A stretch of DNA of 64,000 bases from Neckera pumila (taxonomy: Eukaryota; Streptophyta; Bryopsida; Hypnales; Neckeraceae). Location: assembly GCA_963969595.1 (NCBI GenBank), contig OZ018414.1, positions 17,529,660 to 17,593,659 of the forward strand. Direction: 5' to 3'. Of the stretch, positions 12,117 through 25,051 are shown one piece after another (position 1 is the first letter of the stretch; every line of letters begins with the position of its first letter). The notes beneath the pieces are model-generated. The model had not been told where the DNA came from. It saw only the letters and a program-made list of their open reading frames with translations, and made no database searches. The position numbers were made by a program, and so were the translations under genes.

Positions 12117-14200
12117 AACCATGCAAGATCAAGTTCATTGCAAGTCTTGTGCTAAACTTGAAAAGAGGTTGTCTTTTGCGGGTGCATTAGAGTCTGCAAA
12201 AGTTGTGATTGGCCATAGGAATAGGCGGTACATGCATGAACAACTCCAACACAAGGCAATGAGGTAGACAAGTCTATTACCACCCTAATTCACAATTTGA
12301 ATATCTTGAGGCCAACTCCCATAGAAAATATATTTTTCAAATGTGTATGCTTGTTTACAAATTAATTAAATCCAAATGGAATTATAATTTTTCAATTAAA
12401 ATTGTAGTTTTTGTAAATTTTTGAAGAGAATCTGCCTTGAAATTACAAAATTGCTCATAGAGTAGAGTCATAAATGTCCTATAAATAACCATAATACCCT
12501 TTCCAAATATCCTATGGTACTTAAATATTCATCATTAAGGAATTGACACGTTACCCTTTGTTGGCATTAATGTAATGCTTTTGTCAAAAATTGAACAGAT
12601 TTGGATTTTTTGGGACAAAAGTGGGACCAATATTAGGATGACAAAATTGCGCAGCAAATAGAATTGGATTGGTCTACCTTATATACTCAGTGCACCCACA
12701 AATACAATCCCTGCTGAAAAGGTCAATTTAAAGTGAAGGTTACACTTGCCACGTAGAACAAACTTTGATATATGATTTTTCTCACCAATTTGCTGGACAA
12801 TTTGAGCTGACAATGAACTTGACATTGCAGTACAGTTAAGTCTAATTCATTTACAAATTTTTTAGTCAATTTTCACTAGAATGTTCAAGCAACTTTAGGA
12901 AGCTTTAGCGTGCTAAAAAATGGACCAATTTTGAAACCGCAAATTGCGTTGGAATTACACTTCAACTTCATAACAAGTGAATATTGAATAATTTATAATC
13001 ATGCAACAATTTGGATTTCTTTTATACACTATCTACCATTTCATAGAGAACCTTTGGAGGATAGTCAAAGATTTTTTGCATTAGGGTGGAGAACAAGCAA
13101 GAAATCATACAAGCAATTCAAGTGGTATGGGATCAAATATCTCTAAAGCAATTGTAAAGGTTCATTTCTAATCTGTACCATTAAATACAAGTTGTAATTT
13201 TTTACAAATGGTAGCAATACTAGATGATAGATAGTGTATAGAAAACGTCAAATTCTTTGTATGATTTCAATTATATATGTGTATTTGTAATGATGATGAA
13301 GTAGACTTTAGTTTGATTCCAAAGCAATTTACAATTTGAAATTCCTTTCATTTTTTAGCGTACAAAAGCCTTCCAAAATTCTCCTAATCTCAACAAGATT
13401 CAAAAGTTTGTAAATGAATTGGATCTGATTGTACACAATCATCCACATGTTTGATGGAAGTAGCCCAGGAAGTAGCCCCAAGAAGAAGACTGATTAGGGT
13501 ACTAAGGTGGGTACACCAAAAATCACACCCTGACTAAACTACCATCACCACTCTATATACATCTCCAAAATCAATACGTACAAATGTGGAAGAAATGATT
13601 GTAGAATATCTACCAAAAAAAGCGTTGACCTTGCTTCATAACTTTTGCAAACGGTATCCAAATGTTGCTTTTTTGGGTGTGTTGGAACCCTTATTTTCAC
13701 TTGCCAACAAAAAAATCACTAGAAGAAACCCATATTTTAGGTGGCATTTTGTGGTTTTTTTAGACAGATTTTAGGTGACTTCACTCTAAATTGAGATCAA
13801 AAGTGTTTGTGTACAATTGACTACACAAAAACTTTTGACTCCTTTAAGCAAATTGGATTTTGCAAAGATGGGACCAAAACCTCAATTTAAGGAGAAGACA
13901 AGTCAATAAGATTTGATTGTATCCATACATAATGTAACAATGTACGAAGGTACTCCAAAATATTGTTGAAGACCCCCAAGACTTTAAAGCAAAGAACCGT
14001 TCTTTGTGTGAGAAAAGTTCAAGTTTGGAGGCACCTATGTCACGATCACTTCATCTAAGCTTAAGTTGTTCAGGGGCCCAACAGTGTCAATTTCAAGGTC
14101 AAGGTCAACTTTTTTTAAGTTCATTTTCGTTCGCATCGCAGGGCCCTACAACGGACTTCATCGTTGATTTAGGGCTCCTCCCCCACATGACGACCTAAAA
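12117..14200. other. Gene-free AT-rich stretch
   Basis: No coding frame with recognisable family features, no repeats that I could match elsewhere in the window. It separates the repeat mosaic from the 3' flank of the topoisomerase gene. Confidence 0.5.
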
Positions 14201-14903
14201 ATTCTAAGGTGATCAAGTTTTCGAGCTTCCCAACAATTTACTCCTACAAACAAGAACAAAATTTTGCTGAATGACCGGATCAGCACAAAATTCTGAAAAG
14301 AAAGAGAAACAGTGCCTTCAATTTGACCCAGTATACTGATACAAAAACATGATTCATGTACTGTACTGCACATGAGCTAACGCCAAGTTCAAACTGACAT
14401 CCTGTCCTTCTAAGTACATTTTCTTGACTTCGCCCCATGATGCACCCAAAATTGAACGCACCAGCAGCCTCGAACAAAGTACCTTAACATGCACTTCAGT
14501 TGCGAAATATCCTGGTGCCGTCTGCTAGGAACAGACATGATTCTATCACTACAATTCCAAGTCCCAGTTCTAGACTTCACTTTCAGCTTCCAGGCTTCCA
14601 GGCTTCCCAGTTCTTCGTCTATTTGCAGCCTCTCAAATTCGCAGGGTGCTAAGGTTGTAGGAAAGTGTTGATCAACACCCAGGCCGTAATGTAGCCCTTG
14701 ATCAATATGAATGGTTCTGTGCAACACAGTTTCTAAGAAACATACAAGCTCTTGTGCAAAACCTGCTGAAGAATTTAGTAGTAGCCTTAGTAAGTAGACA
14801 TACAGCAGGCTTCTACTAAATCACCACTGTCTATTCACCCTGAAAACAATATCAGATCGCAATAAGCCATGACTCCTGCAAAGACATCCTTTCTACTTCT
14901 AAA
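14201..14903 (-). other. 3' flank of the topoisomerase gene
   Basis: Less AT-rich than the sequence to its left and immediately downstream of the stop codon, so probably holds the 3' UTR. A 105-codon minus-strand frame at 14410-14727 shows no family features. I cannot place the polyadenylation site. Confidence 0.4.
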
Positions 14904-17900
14904 CTAGTCAGTTAAAATGTAAAAAACAGACATGGTTGAGGATGAAGGCAAGCGGACCTGCACGAGAAGAAGCTCGGAGCTACTGTCCGATACTGCAACG
15001 TTTTTCCTTGGTCTGCCCCTTCCTCTTTTCTTGATTACAGATTTCTCATCTCTCGGAAGACTTTCACTATTGGAGTCCTGCGTCAATTTCTTGGTAGGCT
15101 GCTTCTCTCCCTTTGGACTCTGTTGCTCCTGCGAGACTGAAGGACGAGGGGTATTGTGTGGTAATGAAGACTCGTCAACTGGTTTTCTGTGGGGTCGCCG
15201 TCCACGTCTAGACACATTTTTGCCTTTCAATATTTCAACAGCCTTCTCGATAGATAAATTTTCCACTTTAACTCCCTGCAAAAGACATAAGGATTTCCCT
15301 TAGCCCCTAAATGTCGTGCACGACACAAATGCCCCATTGATCACATCAACCGCTTTCATACGGTGGGAAGCTCCTTAGGAGTCACGCTGGGTATCGTCAC
15401 ACTCTAAGAATGAGTTGGCTTTCTAATAGTGAAATTTACGGAACCACTAGATGGCCTCTCGAACTATGAAAGATCTAAAACTCTATTAAGAAAGTTTTAA
15501 GACTCTGTAAACAATAAATATAATGGAATCTACATTTTGGAAATTTTAAAAGCAAATGCTCTAAATTGATTTGATAAAGGTCTATGAAGATATCTCTGAG
15601 TTGAATGCTTTCTTGTCATCACACTTCATTTCCGAATATCAACTAAAGCAAAGGTGCGGAGCTCATACAGCACATCGAATTTGTTGTTGTGAACCTTGTC
15701 GGTCATGAGATAATCTTCGAACAGTCTGGTAAAAGAGATAAACTGTATTTGACAATTATTTAACCGTAGACACCAGAAGACCTCAGTAATGAAGACTAAT
15801 TTGTATGAGATCTCACCTGGGGAACATTTGCACTAATTGCCCGGTGTCGCAGAAAGAAACCAAACTTTCCAATGCTAATGATAATGGGCGTCCCTTCTAC
15901 AGGATGCATCCCCTGTCAAACAATCATTCAGGAAACGAAAAATAAAAATTTGCAAGGGGTCAATACCATGAGCCCAGTAGTCTTGATAAAAATGAACGAA
16001 CCAGAAATACTTACCAACTCTCGAGGATAGCTCAATAACTCCAAGGCTTTTGTTAAAGTGACTTCCTCAGCTTTGACACCCTAAAACAATGGAGAAACAC
16101 TACACGATTAGGAAAGCGTAACCCCTAAAGGAACCATCACTCACGGGTTGAAAATGACCAGAATAGTTATGCGTGGACTGCTGGAAGGCATTTGGACTTC
16201 ACTGCCCTTTAGGGGTTACATACTGTATGCTGATACGCAAACATAGCTCTTGGGACATAATTCTTCAAACTCAAAACAACATACCTTGGGGATCGTTGCT
16301 CGAGCCGGTTTCTGATTTTTGGAAGCTTCTCCAAGTTGCACATATGCTCCATACGGCCCTACCCTCATCACCACCTAAGAATATCAGCAACATTCAGCGT
16401 CAGCGTCTAATTACATTTCCGCAGACATCGTTTGCTTCCAAGATCCACTGAAATATTTCCAACAAATGTACCTTCTGTCAAACATCATCCAACACAATTA
16501 ATTTTCAAGTTGCCACAAGCAGGAAGGTGGTTGTGGTGCGTACGCCCTCAGAAAAATACCTCCAACTGCGTGGTCGGGTCCACACCAAGAACCTTGGCAG
16601 GATGTGCTATAGCAGACCATTGTTCAGATGGGGTTTCAGAGCCTTCATCACTACTTAATTCATCTTCCTCTCCAGATATAATATTGGACTTGAAGCTGTC
16701 GAACAGAGATGGGCAAAGTCGCTGATATGAGAAAACTAAAATTTGAAGAAGAAAAGTCATTGCATTATATACCTAGTAACATTACTAGCCAATAGCTTGT
16801 CGACCTACACACAAATTTGTAGTGCTTCTGGTGAGACTTTCAATGCTGTATTTTATCTATAAACTATCAAGAGATTGACTACTTGATGCCAACTGAGGGG
16901 GGAGACTTATTATAATGACTGGCAACATTTTAAAGACAACACAGGAAGCCTATAATTGGCAACTAAGTGTTGGAAGAGGCAAATTACAGGCAATTAGGGT
17001 GACGCGAACATCCAAAAAAGTAGCCAGCTCCAAATCGACTCAGTTTCAGAGACAGCTTTCCTATCTTGCAGCTGCCACATCAAATTTTAAGATGAGGACA
17101 ACATTGGTCATATAAGGCAAAAGAAATGGACGTTCTCACTCAAAACTATCGCAAAAATAGATCTATGACTCGAAGTCGTTGACTAAACCTTGTCAGCAAT
17201 CTACGCTAATAAACAGAGTTGATGTCCACTAGAAGCATCCAAGACTCATCAGGAAGTATAACCAGGTATAAATCACCTTGGACAAACTCTGTCCCCAGTC
17301 CCTGCACTTGTTGATGGAAAGAGCTGTTTGGCTAGCAACTCTTCGAGCAGCACGGCCACCTTCACATTCAAAATAGAATGGCTAATGAAATCATCTGAGG
17401 ATATCCAACCATGCAAACTGGTAGGAAGAGGTGGAGGGTCAAAGCCTTGGGATAACGGGCTGTACCTTATTAATAGGAACTTTCATGGCATCCATAACAT
17501 CCTCATGAAACTCAGGCCAGAAATTTCTCAACACGTCCTTCCAGTTTGCATGTCCTGCTGATACTTCATCAAGCTGTCACACAAAACGAATGCTATTTGT
17601 GACCACTACAGAAGTTGACGAGCTTTGACATACAAACAGTTTTAAGCAGACTGATTAGGTCACATCCAACCTCCCACTCACGCAGTAAGGCATCAAAACA
17701 AGCTTTCCGACTTGGGAGTATCAATTGGGACATTAAAAATTCTCATCCGCTATCTTGAAATATAGGCATTTTCTAGCACAATCACTAGATAACATGCGCA
17801 AGGGTTTTGAAACATCCGGGACAAAACACCATATGTCATACCTGCCTCTCCATATTGGCAGTAAGAGCAAAGTCTGTAAACTCTGGAAAATAGTGAATGA

Positions 17901-20900
17901 GGAATGCGGAAACCTGCACAGGAAATTTAAGATGTAGAAGCATCAAAAACAGAAATGCAAATGGGCAGCTCACCAAACTGTGGGAAAAGTCACCAAACTG
18001 TGGGAAAATCACCTATGAAAGCAAAGTTATGCAGAACATCATTTAGTATGAAAGGTTTGAGAGAAGAGTTTGAACTACAGGTTCTCATAACTTACCATGC
18101 GTCCTCGGACTTCAGGGAAAATTCGATGTTCATCAATTCTCATATAATTCCTGACCTGGAAAAAAGGGAGTTTTCCTTAGGAGAGAACCCTCTTCTATCA
18201 TGAGTTGATCTAGAAAAAATCAGCAAGTGAAACAATTCCCAGAAACAAGTCAACCACAAAGGTGCAACCGATATTAGTTACTGATACACAAAAATTAGAT
18301 GGAACAACCAGAATCTATATACTTTCAGTCTCCCAGCCATTTCCAGCTAATGCCTTTTTTAACTTTAAAGACCATGGATAGAAGAATAAATCTGAATAAT
18401 TACAAGCAGAGAGGCTACATAACAACCCAATACATTTTAAGGTTAGTCATAAGATCAAAACCTGCAAAGCACGTAGAGAGGGAGCATATGTTGAAGGACG
18501 GCCAATGCCTAGCTCTTCCAGTTGCTTCACCTGCAAATTTCCACGTGAGAAAGAGGTTCTAAGCTATCTCCAAGACTGTGATCACAATCACGCGACTGCA
18601 TTTGCAGCATGTACAAGGTGAGCACAATGCAAAATTTGCTTACAAGTCAATGTAAGAGTTAAGAACAGAGAAGGCCACAAAATCCAAAAGAGGTGACAGA
18701 ATATCAATAAAAGTTATTATGAGCATTACTTAAACAGATTGTCAAAGCAACTGCAGAACTTTACATCAAAGTCACAACACACACATGAATTAGGCTCACT
18801 TACTAAAGTGCCCTCGGAAAAACGGGGTGGAGGCTCTGTGAAATGCTGACGTGGTCGAAGCTCTAATAGTTTTATAAGATCTCCTGGCTTCTCTCCCACA
18901 AAACCATTGAATCACTACAGCTGCTATTGAAATAAATCAACAGACCCAACCATTACGAAAAGAGCTCTGAACGAAATCACATGAAACCTTAACACATCTC
19001 ACCAGTCCCATTATAAGAAAATTAAATATAATAGCATCCCCGATTCAGAAACAATTGAATGTCTATAAAGGACTTCGCTTTCGTCACCTCGAGTTGATTC
19101 AAATCTAGAGTAGATCCACCATCGTCTTTATCTTGAAGAATTTCCACAAATTTACCAAGTGCTTTCGTGTCCTGTGTATTGAACCAGCCAAACCCAGGCA
19201 TTCAATGTGGTTACCTCAACCAATCTGAGAGAATAAAACAAAACTATGACTGTAAGAGGAGCTAAATTTACGTCCTCGTTACAGCTGGAATTTCAATATT
19301 TTGATGCCCCAAACTAACAGTTCTGTATCTAAAGAGTCCACGTATAGACGGCAGGAATGCACCTTATCAAATAGGAAAATGGGCAAGAGCTTCTAACCTT
19401 ATAGGCGTCAAGAAATCCAGAAAAAGACGTAGCGGAGCTACTAGCAAGTAGCTGCACATCATCATCATCATCCACTACGTATACGGAGACCTGCATGTCA
19501 CTCCAACCCAAGTTTTTACACTTCTAAGTACCACGCATAATAAAACATTCCCCATAAAGATTATGAAGTCAGCAGCATAAGACATTGTTGTACATCTAAC
19601 AGTACATGGAAGAAGACCTCAACTCCTGCTTTTATATTCTAATTGCTGCCGAGCTTTCAGAAATATCACATGCCCGAAGAGACCTCCTTTAGCATACAAA
19701 AACATGATTAATCACTCATTGATCAACAATAATTGTAAAAGGCGAGTAGCAATGATTTTACATTGTATTTTATAATCAGCTATGATCTTCGGCCACAGCA
19801 AGCAAGGACAGGTTGTCCCCATCATTCCTCTCTGATTAATTGCCTAGATTAACTAAAGCACTTGATGGATTGAACTCCATTCACTTTAATATTGAGTATA
19901 CAAACCTGGCTGGATACAGCAGGCTCCATCTGGCTCGCTACAGTGCGAGCCCATATAAGGCTATACAGTTGCAAAGCATCTTCCTCCAAATCATCAGCTA
20001 CGGATGCTACACCAACAATAGAAGTCCTGTTAATCATTCCCTATGTGCCAGAATTCAGAAGTATATCTTGATCACCTAATAAAAACGGAAGCGTGCACCC
20101 CATTCATTAAAGGAACTCGACATATGTATGCATTTCAGTAGACCTGTAAAACGACTTTGGAGTTACAGCATTATTAGCTCTCTCACAACACTGGTATCAC
20201 GAAGTACTCGATTTCCATGAATTTTTTCTCCAGGAATAAAGCAATAAATATACTTGTTCCATCGTAAAGGCTCTTACTGAAAGGTTACTCTGAACTCTTC
20301 AACCCAACCAATGCTTGATGCACTGATCATAGTTTAAAGGCAGAATGTAAACACACAGAACACGAAATAAAACAAGCTTACATGGCAGGCGAAATATATC
20401 AGTTGGCCGAATAGCCTCATGAGCTTCTTGGGCATTTCTCAATTTGGACACCAAAACCCTGCTTTCAGCCGGAACGTAGTCTTGTCCATACCTGTACCAC
20501 GCCATTGCAAGCAGAGCCTCAGAATCCCAATACTTCATTCCATCCAAGCCAATCCCAATATAAAGAAACCAAGCTCAGTTGGTTTACAATAAAGGGGGAT
20601 GCATTTGATATCAAGCCTAACCAATTCAGTAAAACCTTCAGCGAGTTCATTTCCAAATAACATTTAACCTATAAAGGTTAGCCATTGCTTACAAAATTTG
20701 GTGTAAAATACCCCTAAAGGAAGAGCCTACAGAAAATATAAGAATCTGAAAGGAATGTACAAATGAAAGAACGAAGGATTTCATAACTCATACCTTGAGC
20801 CGACCAGATACTTTATACTGTCCAATGCCTCTGCAGATATCTGAATCCAAACCCACAATAATTACCAGGTAAAATTAAGGCAAAAGGGACTACAAAAAAA

Positions 20901-23652
20901 TGCAGGTACATGCTCGCGCAACTCTCAAAAACCTGTTTAAAATCCTCATTATACGTTCATAAGTTACGAAAATACAGCACAACGAACCTGAAAACCATCA
21001 GTTCGCATGTACGTAATCAGTCCTATTTGTTCATCATCATTGAGTTTCACTCCCTCGTATAATTGATGAGCTATCTGCAAAAAGGATCAAACTTTCTCAG
21101 CAAAATAATCCAAAGAATTTGACAATTCGATACCAGTTTTCATATTTGCCAAAACTACGAGGGATGAACAAAAGTCACAGAGCCCTCAAAACACTCATTC
21201 AGCTTCGAGAATCTGACTCTGAGAACTAAGCGAGCCACAGCCAGCATCTTTCTGACAAAAACTGTGGAACTAAGATGTAACGAAATGACAATCACTTAAT
21301 GGACTACTACCCCCTTTTAACCAAAATTATCACATTTGCTAACAACGAAATGAATTTGCACCAAGGATCTCAGCAATCACATTAAAGCAGCACGAAAAAA
21401 ATGGTCATAAAACCGATCCAAACGTCGCAGAAACTTACCGACATAGTCCGGGTGACCCCAAATCCTAACTTGGCGGAAGCATCCTCTTGTAATGTGGAAG
21501 TGATGTAAGGGACTGGAGACTTGCGACGAATGAGACCCTTTTTCACACTTTCTACACGCAGAATGGCTTCTAAAACTTTTTTGGACGCAACTCGTGCATC
21601 CAAATCATTGGCAATAGAAAGCTGACCCAGTTTCTCTCCCTTCAAGTGACTCAAGCGAGCAGAAAACGAAACTCCATCCTGGGTTCCATCCTTTCTTAGT
21701 TGAGTTTCAACACTCCAATATTCTCGGCTCCGAAATGCCTCAATCTCCTGCTCACGGTCACAAATTAAGCGAAGAGCAGCTGACTGCACACGCCCGGCTG
21801 ACCTGCTACCCGGCAACTTGCGCCACAGAACAGGCGACAGGTTGAAGCCGATCAGATAATCGAGTGCCCGCCGCGCAAGATACGCATCCACCAAGGTCTC
21901 ACTCACATCTCGGGCGGATTCCATGGCCCTGAGCACTGCTGTCTTCGTAATTTCATGAAACATCACTCGTTTCACTTCGATCTCCTTATTCAAAGCCCCC
22001 TCCAACTTCAACATCTCTAAGACGTGCCACGCAATCGCCTCTCCTTCCCTGTCTGGATCGGATGCCAAAACCAAAACCTGCGCTCTAAAAACCCCACAAC
22101 ACACAGAAACACACACACAAAGTGCGAAGTTATTAGCAATTTACTTTTGTCTTCAATTAAGGGCCTCTTTTCCAGTTAAAAAATGTTCATGTGCACTTCT
22201 GAACTAATTGGATTTGACTTTTTACTCAATTGCTTACACTTTTAACACAATTTGGAAAGTTGTGTCCCTCACACATTATTTTATACTGAATTTCAATGTC
22301 TTCTGATGTAGTCCAAGACTAAACCAATAAACCATTGATCACCACTTCAAATGTCACAATCCTTAAATTCATGCAGCAGAGCACTGACACACATGATTTC
22401 AGAATGAGATGCTGACAATGTTTTGGTTTCTGGTTCATTGCACTAGAAATTTGAGGGCTTGTTTTTCATAACTGAGTTTTTGCTTATTTGATTCAGGTAA
22501 ATATCCAGCACAAGGTAGTACGAGAAGAGGAAGCAGAGGCCAACCGTTTCAGAGCAGCTTTGATAGAATTAATATGAGGACGAGCCGATCCTGGCACCTC
22601 CCAGAGCATTTTGAAATCGTCATCCGGTCGTACTGATCCAGCTCTTGAAGCAAGATCCCGAACATGGCCATAACTTGGCAGTACAGTAAAGCTCGGCCCA
22701 AGGCACTTGGCGATAGTCTTCGCCTTGCTGGGCGATTCTACGACCACTACAGATTGCAAACTTTCTCGATCGCGTTCTTTCCCTTTAAGCTTCTTCCAAT
22801 CGTTTGCCTTCTTCTCAACCGGCGGTGGCGCTACACTGGTACACATCCTAGCTCCCGAAAATCTTAAACCCTAAACCCTACCAAACATCAGCACCAAAAA
22901 CTCACCAGCAACATCCATTCTCTCAATTCCGCAACTATCACAACCAATTTTCAAACCAGAAACGAACGCTCCTTTATAAAAACGAAATAATGCAACGTCC
23001 GCTAACCTGCAGGACGAAATTGCGATCGAAATTCCACTAACCTTAAACCCTAAACCCTACCAAACAGTAGCACCAAAAGTTCAACAGCAACATCCATTCT
23101 CTCGATTCCACAACTATCACAACCAATTCTCGCTCTTCTTGAACCCTAATTATTCAAGAAACTTAAAATTCGAGCTCATCACAAAAGAACCAAGTAATGC
23201 AATGTCCACTGACCTGCAGGACGAAATTGCGAACGAATTTTCGCTCCAGGAAGACGAAACAGCGGCCACCGGAATGGAAATTGGTCACGCACTTGTCCCA
23301 CATTGCAGCGGGAACGACGTGTCCGCGAGTGGCAGCCATTTGGGATGACGATACCACCCTCTGGCAGCCCACGATCCAACTCATGAGCACCAGCTCTCTT
23401 CACCTCCGTCCCCGTGCAATCTGCTCCTCCATTCCGAACCAGATTCGAAACAGAACCGCTGAATCGCAATATTCTACGATTTTTGCATCGCGAGATCGTG
23501 CGGGGTACGTGGAGATCGAGGGAAGGCGATTCCTTCACTTGCGAGAAATGCAAGCTCAGAATCCTTGGCAGTGATGTTGCATTCGGCTTAAACCCTGTGA
23601 CTGGCTCAGGAGCGAGTTCGCGTGGTGTGAAAAGGGTCTTGTTCGCGGCCAT
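14904..23652 (-). CDS. topA: DNA topoisomerase type IA (bacterial TopA-like), organelle-targeted, 21 exons
   Basis: Type IA topoisomerases relax negatively supercoiled DNA through a 5'-phosphotyrosine link; plant TopA-like enzymes act in organelles. Coding exons, in order of translation: 23652-23214, 22851-22545, 22084-21439, 21074-20988, 20840-20794, 20491-20382, 20006-19906, 19490-19398, 19171-19088, 18890-18804, 18530-18462, 18155-18096, 17913-17842, 17573-17466, 17359-17277, 17071-16988, 16695-16560, 16374-16285, 16080-16015, 15912-15817, 15275-14904. They sum to 3,237 nt (1,078 residues) with every junction in phase. Visible features: Ser/Arg-rich N terminus (likely transit peptide); TOPRIM from about 181 ([15 protein letters not shown]) with DPDREGE at 258-264; [20 protein letters not shown]; catalytic Tyr near 486 ([10 protein letters not shown]); [10 protein letters not shown]; a zinc finger with Cys 796, 799, 819 and 825; [11 protein letters not shown] and IGKFGFFL C-terminal units; an AT-hook (RGRGRPRK) near 1040. 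The first and last exons are the least certain. Confidence 0.92.
15276..15310 (+). repeat. TTAG-CCCCTAAATG motif in intron 20
   Basis: CTTAGCCCCTAAATG near 15299-15313 resembles the left end of the TTAA element family, with one change in the TTAA. No partner end lies in the same intron, so it is a relic or chance. Confidence 0.3.
16118..16219. repeat. Minimal inverted-repeat insertion in topA intron 18
   Basis: GTAACCCCTAAAGG (16118-16131) faces CCTTTAGGGGTTAC (16206-16219), a perfect 14-bp inverted pair about 100 bp apart. The termini match the TTAA/CCCCTAAA family except that TTAA reads GTAA on the left and TTAC on the right. It may be a tiny internally deleted element in the intron. Confidence 0.6.
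22865..22881. promoter_or_regulatory. Double telo-box
   Basis: AAACCCTAAACCCTA contains two AAACCCTA units. Telo-boxes occur near the 5' ends of many plant genes for replication and translation functions. Here it lies in intron 1 of the topoisomerase gene, close to the exon 2 acceptor. Confidence 0.5.
23044..23061. promoter_or_regulatory. Double telo-box, second copy
   Basis: Same AAACCCTAAACCCTA motif, in the second unit of the intron 1 tandem duplication. A regulatory role is inferred from position only. Confidence 0.5.
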
Positions 23653-24603
23653 GGGGTCCTCTCGGTCTTGGGGACAGTGTGTAGGTTATGGCCTCTTAAC
23701 ACCCGAGTTTGTTTTTGGAATTTTGCTAATTTCTGCTTAAACCTTTGGTCTCAATACCCTGGATTTCATCAATTCGGTTGAAAAAGAATTTTGTAATTTA
23801 AAGATTCAAGGCATTATTTCATATTAATGAGAAATTATTCATCAAAGATATTGTCATGAAACACTTTGTTTATTATCTAGAATAGTGTACCTTACTAGTA
23901 GCTTTGGCAAAAAGCTACTAGTTACCCCATATAATAATTATTGACTAATTTTTTAAGGAATTATTTCCTTCTCTTACCTAAATTTTTCGAAATTGCATGT
24001 CATTGAGGAAGAATCACTATATCCTTCTTAAGAGATATGTACTGACAATTTACTTGGAAATCCTATCTCAATATTCAATGCATTTTATGAACAAATAACC
24101 TCTTTAAAGTCATTAAATGAAGTATCTAAACCTTATTAGATGCCTTTATCATGTTCAATTTTAAATAATTACCTAAATACTATAAATTAAATTTTAATCT
24201 TATCTAACTTTATTTTTAAGCTTTAGTTAAATATTAGGGACTTCAGTGCCCACTCTGCTAGTAATGTATTGTACAATATACACTTGGGAACATTTAATTA
24301 TGTAAGGATGAGACCTATCACCAAGTTACTTTGCCCAAAATGATCTGATTTTTGAACATTTTACAATAAGTATACATCATAATGGAGACAACAAAAGTGT
24401 AAATAAACTTTATGAATCATTCTAGAAACAAAAAATCAATAGATTGTCACAACAAACCCATTATTCAACTTGAAATTAAATATATAATTTTATAAATTTA
24501 AGATACTAAAATCACAACGACCTCTATAATATCACAATTCAATTTTGAATAATATTATAGAAATTGGAATTCAATTGCTTTTGTAGTAGCCATAGGATAC
24601 TTT
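23653..24603. other. Upstream flank of topA and AT-rich stretch
   Basis: The first few hundred bases must hold the topoisomerase promoter (minus strand); I see no diagnostic TATA box. A short hairpin, CTAGTAGCTTTGGCAAAAAG with its CTTTTTGCC...CTACTAG-like complement, lies at 23896-23923. Otherwise nothing recognisable. Confidence 0.5.
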
Positions 24604-25051
24604 CTACTATATATTATATATTCTTTTCGTTAAATATTTGAAAATCAAATGGATACTTCTAAAAAAACTTCAAAGAAACTTTTCAGACAACAAAACTATA
24701 GATAATTCCATGTCTTTTGAAAATGTGATTTAAAGAATAAGGAAGCACCAACCACTAGCATTACTCTACATATTCAAATGTGAAGATTCTACTCACATTG
24801 TTCACTTCATTAATCAATTCTTATTGCAATCTTTTCATCTTTGCAAATGTTATTTTGTAAAATTATGATATAAAGATTTTCTTTAATTACTTTATATTGT
24901 ACTATATAATTTTTTTTTAAAGAATATTGTATGAAGATGTCAATATTTTCATTTAAAAATTATACATACTTTGTTTATCTATATTCTATCACATGAAATA
25001 TTGATGAAAGTAATCTATTTAATGCGTAGCAAAGCAAGCGCCAATCACTAG
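24604..25051 (+). mobile_element. Short non-autonomous Helitron-like element
   Basis: The 5' end reads TCTACTATATATTATA near 24604, the TC...TACTA start of plant Helitrons. The 3' end reads AATGCGTAGCAAAGCAAG, then CGCC, and ends CACTAG before T at 25052. No Rep/helicase coding. The base 5' of the TC is T rather than the expected A, so the 5' border is less sure than the 3' border. Confidence 0.5.

Larger units (their letters stand above)
22864..23219. repeat. Tandem duplication in topA intron 1, including telo-boxes and splice donor
   Basis: Two imperfect direct copies of about 175 bp (22864-23040 and 23041-23219) share AAACCCTAAACCCTACC, CAACATCCATTCTCTC, ACAACTATCACAACCAATT and the block CCTGCAGGACGAAATTGCGA. 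The last block contains, on the minus strand, the exon 1 splice donor (CCTGCAG|GT) and the coding sequence before it. Intron 1 therefore holds a duplicated exon 1 end with a second usable donor at about 23008. Confidence 0.8.

Noticed and set aside
14410..14727. 105-codon minus-strand frame after topA
   Set aside because: No family features; it overlaps the probable 3' UTR, and the topA frame closes cleanly at 14904.
22865..23061. Interstitial telomere repeat
   Set aside because: Only two units per site and duplicated with the surrounding intron; better explained as telo-boxes.
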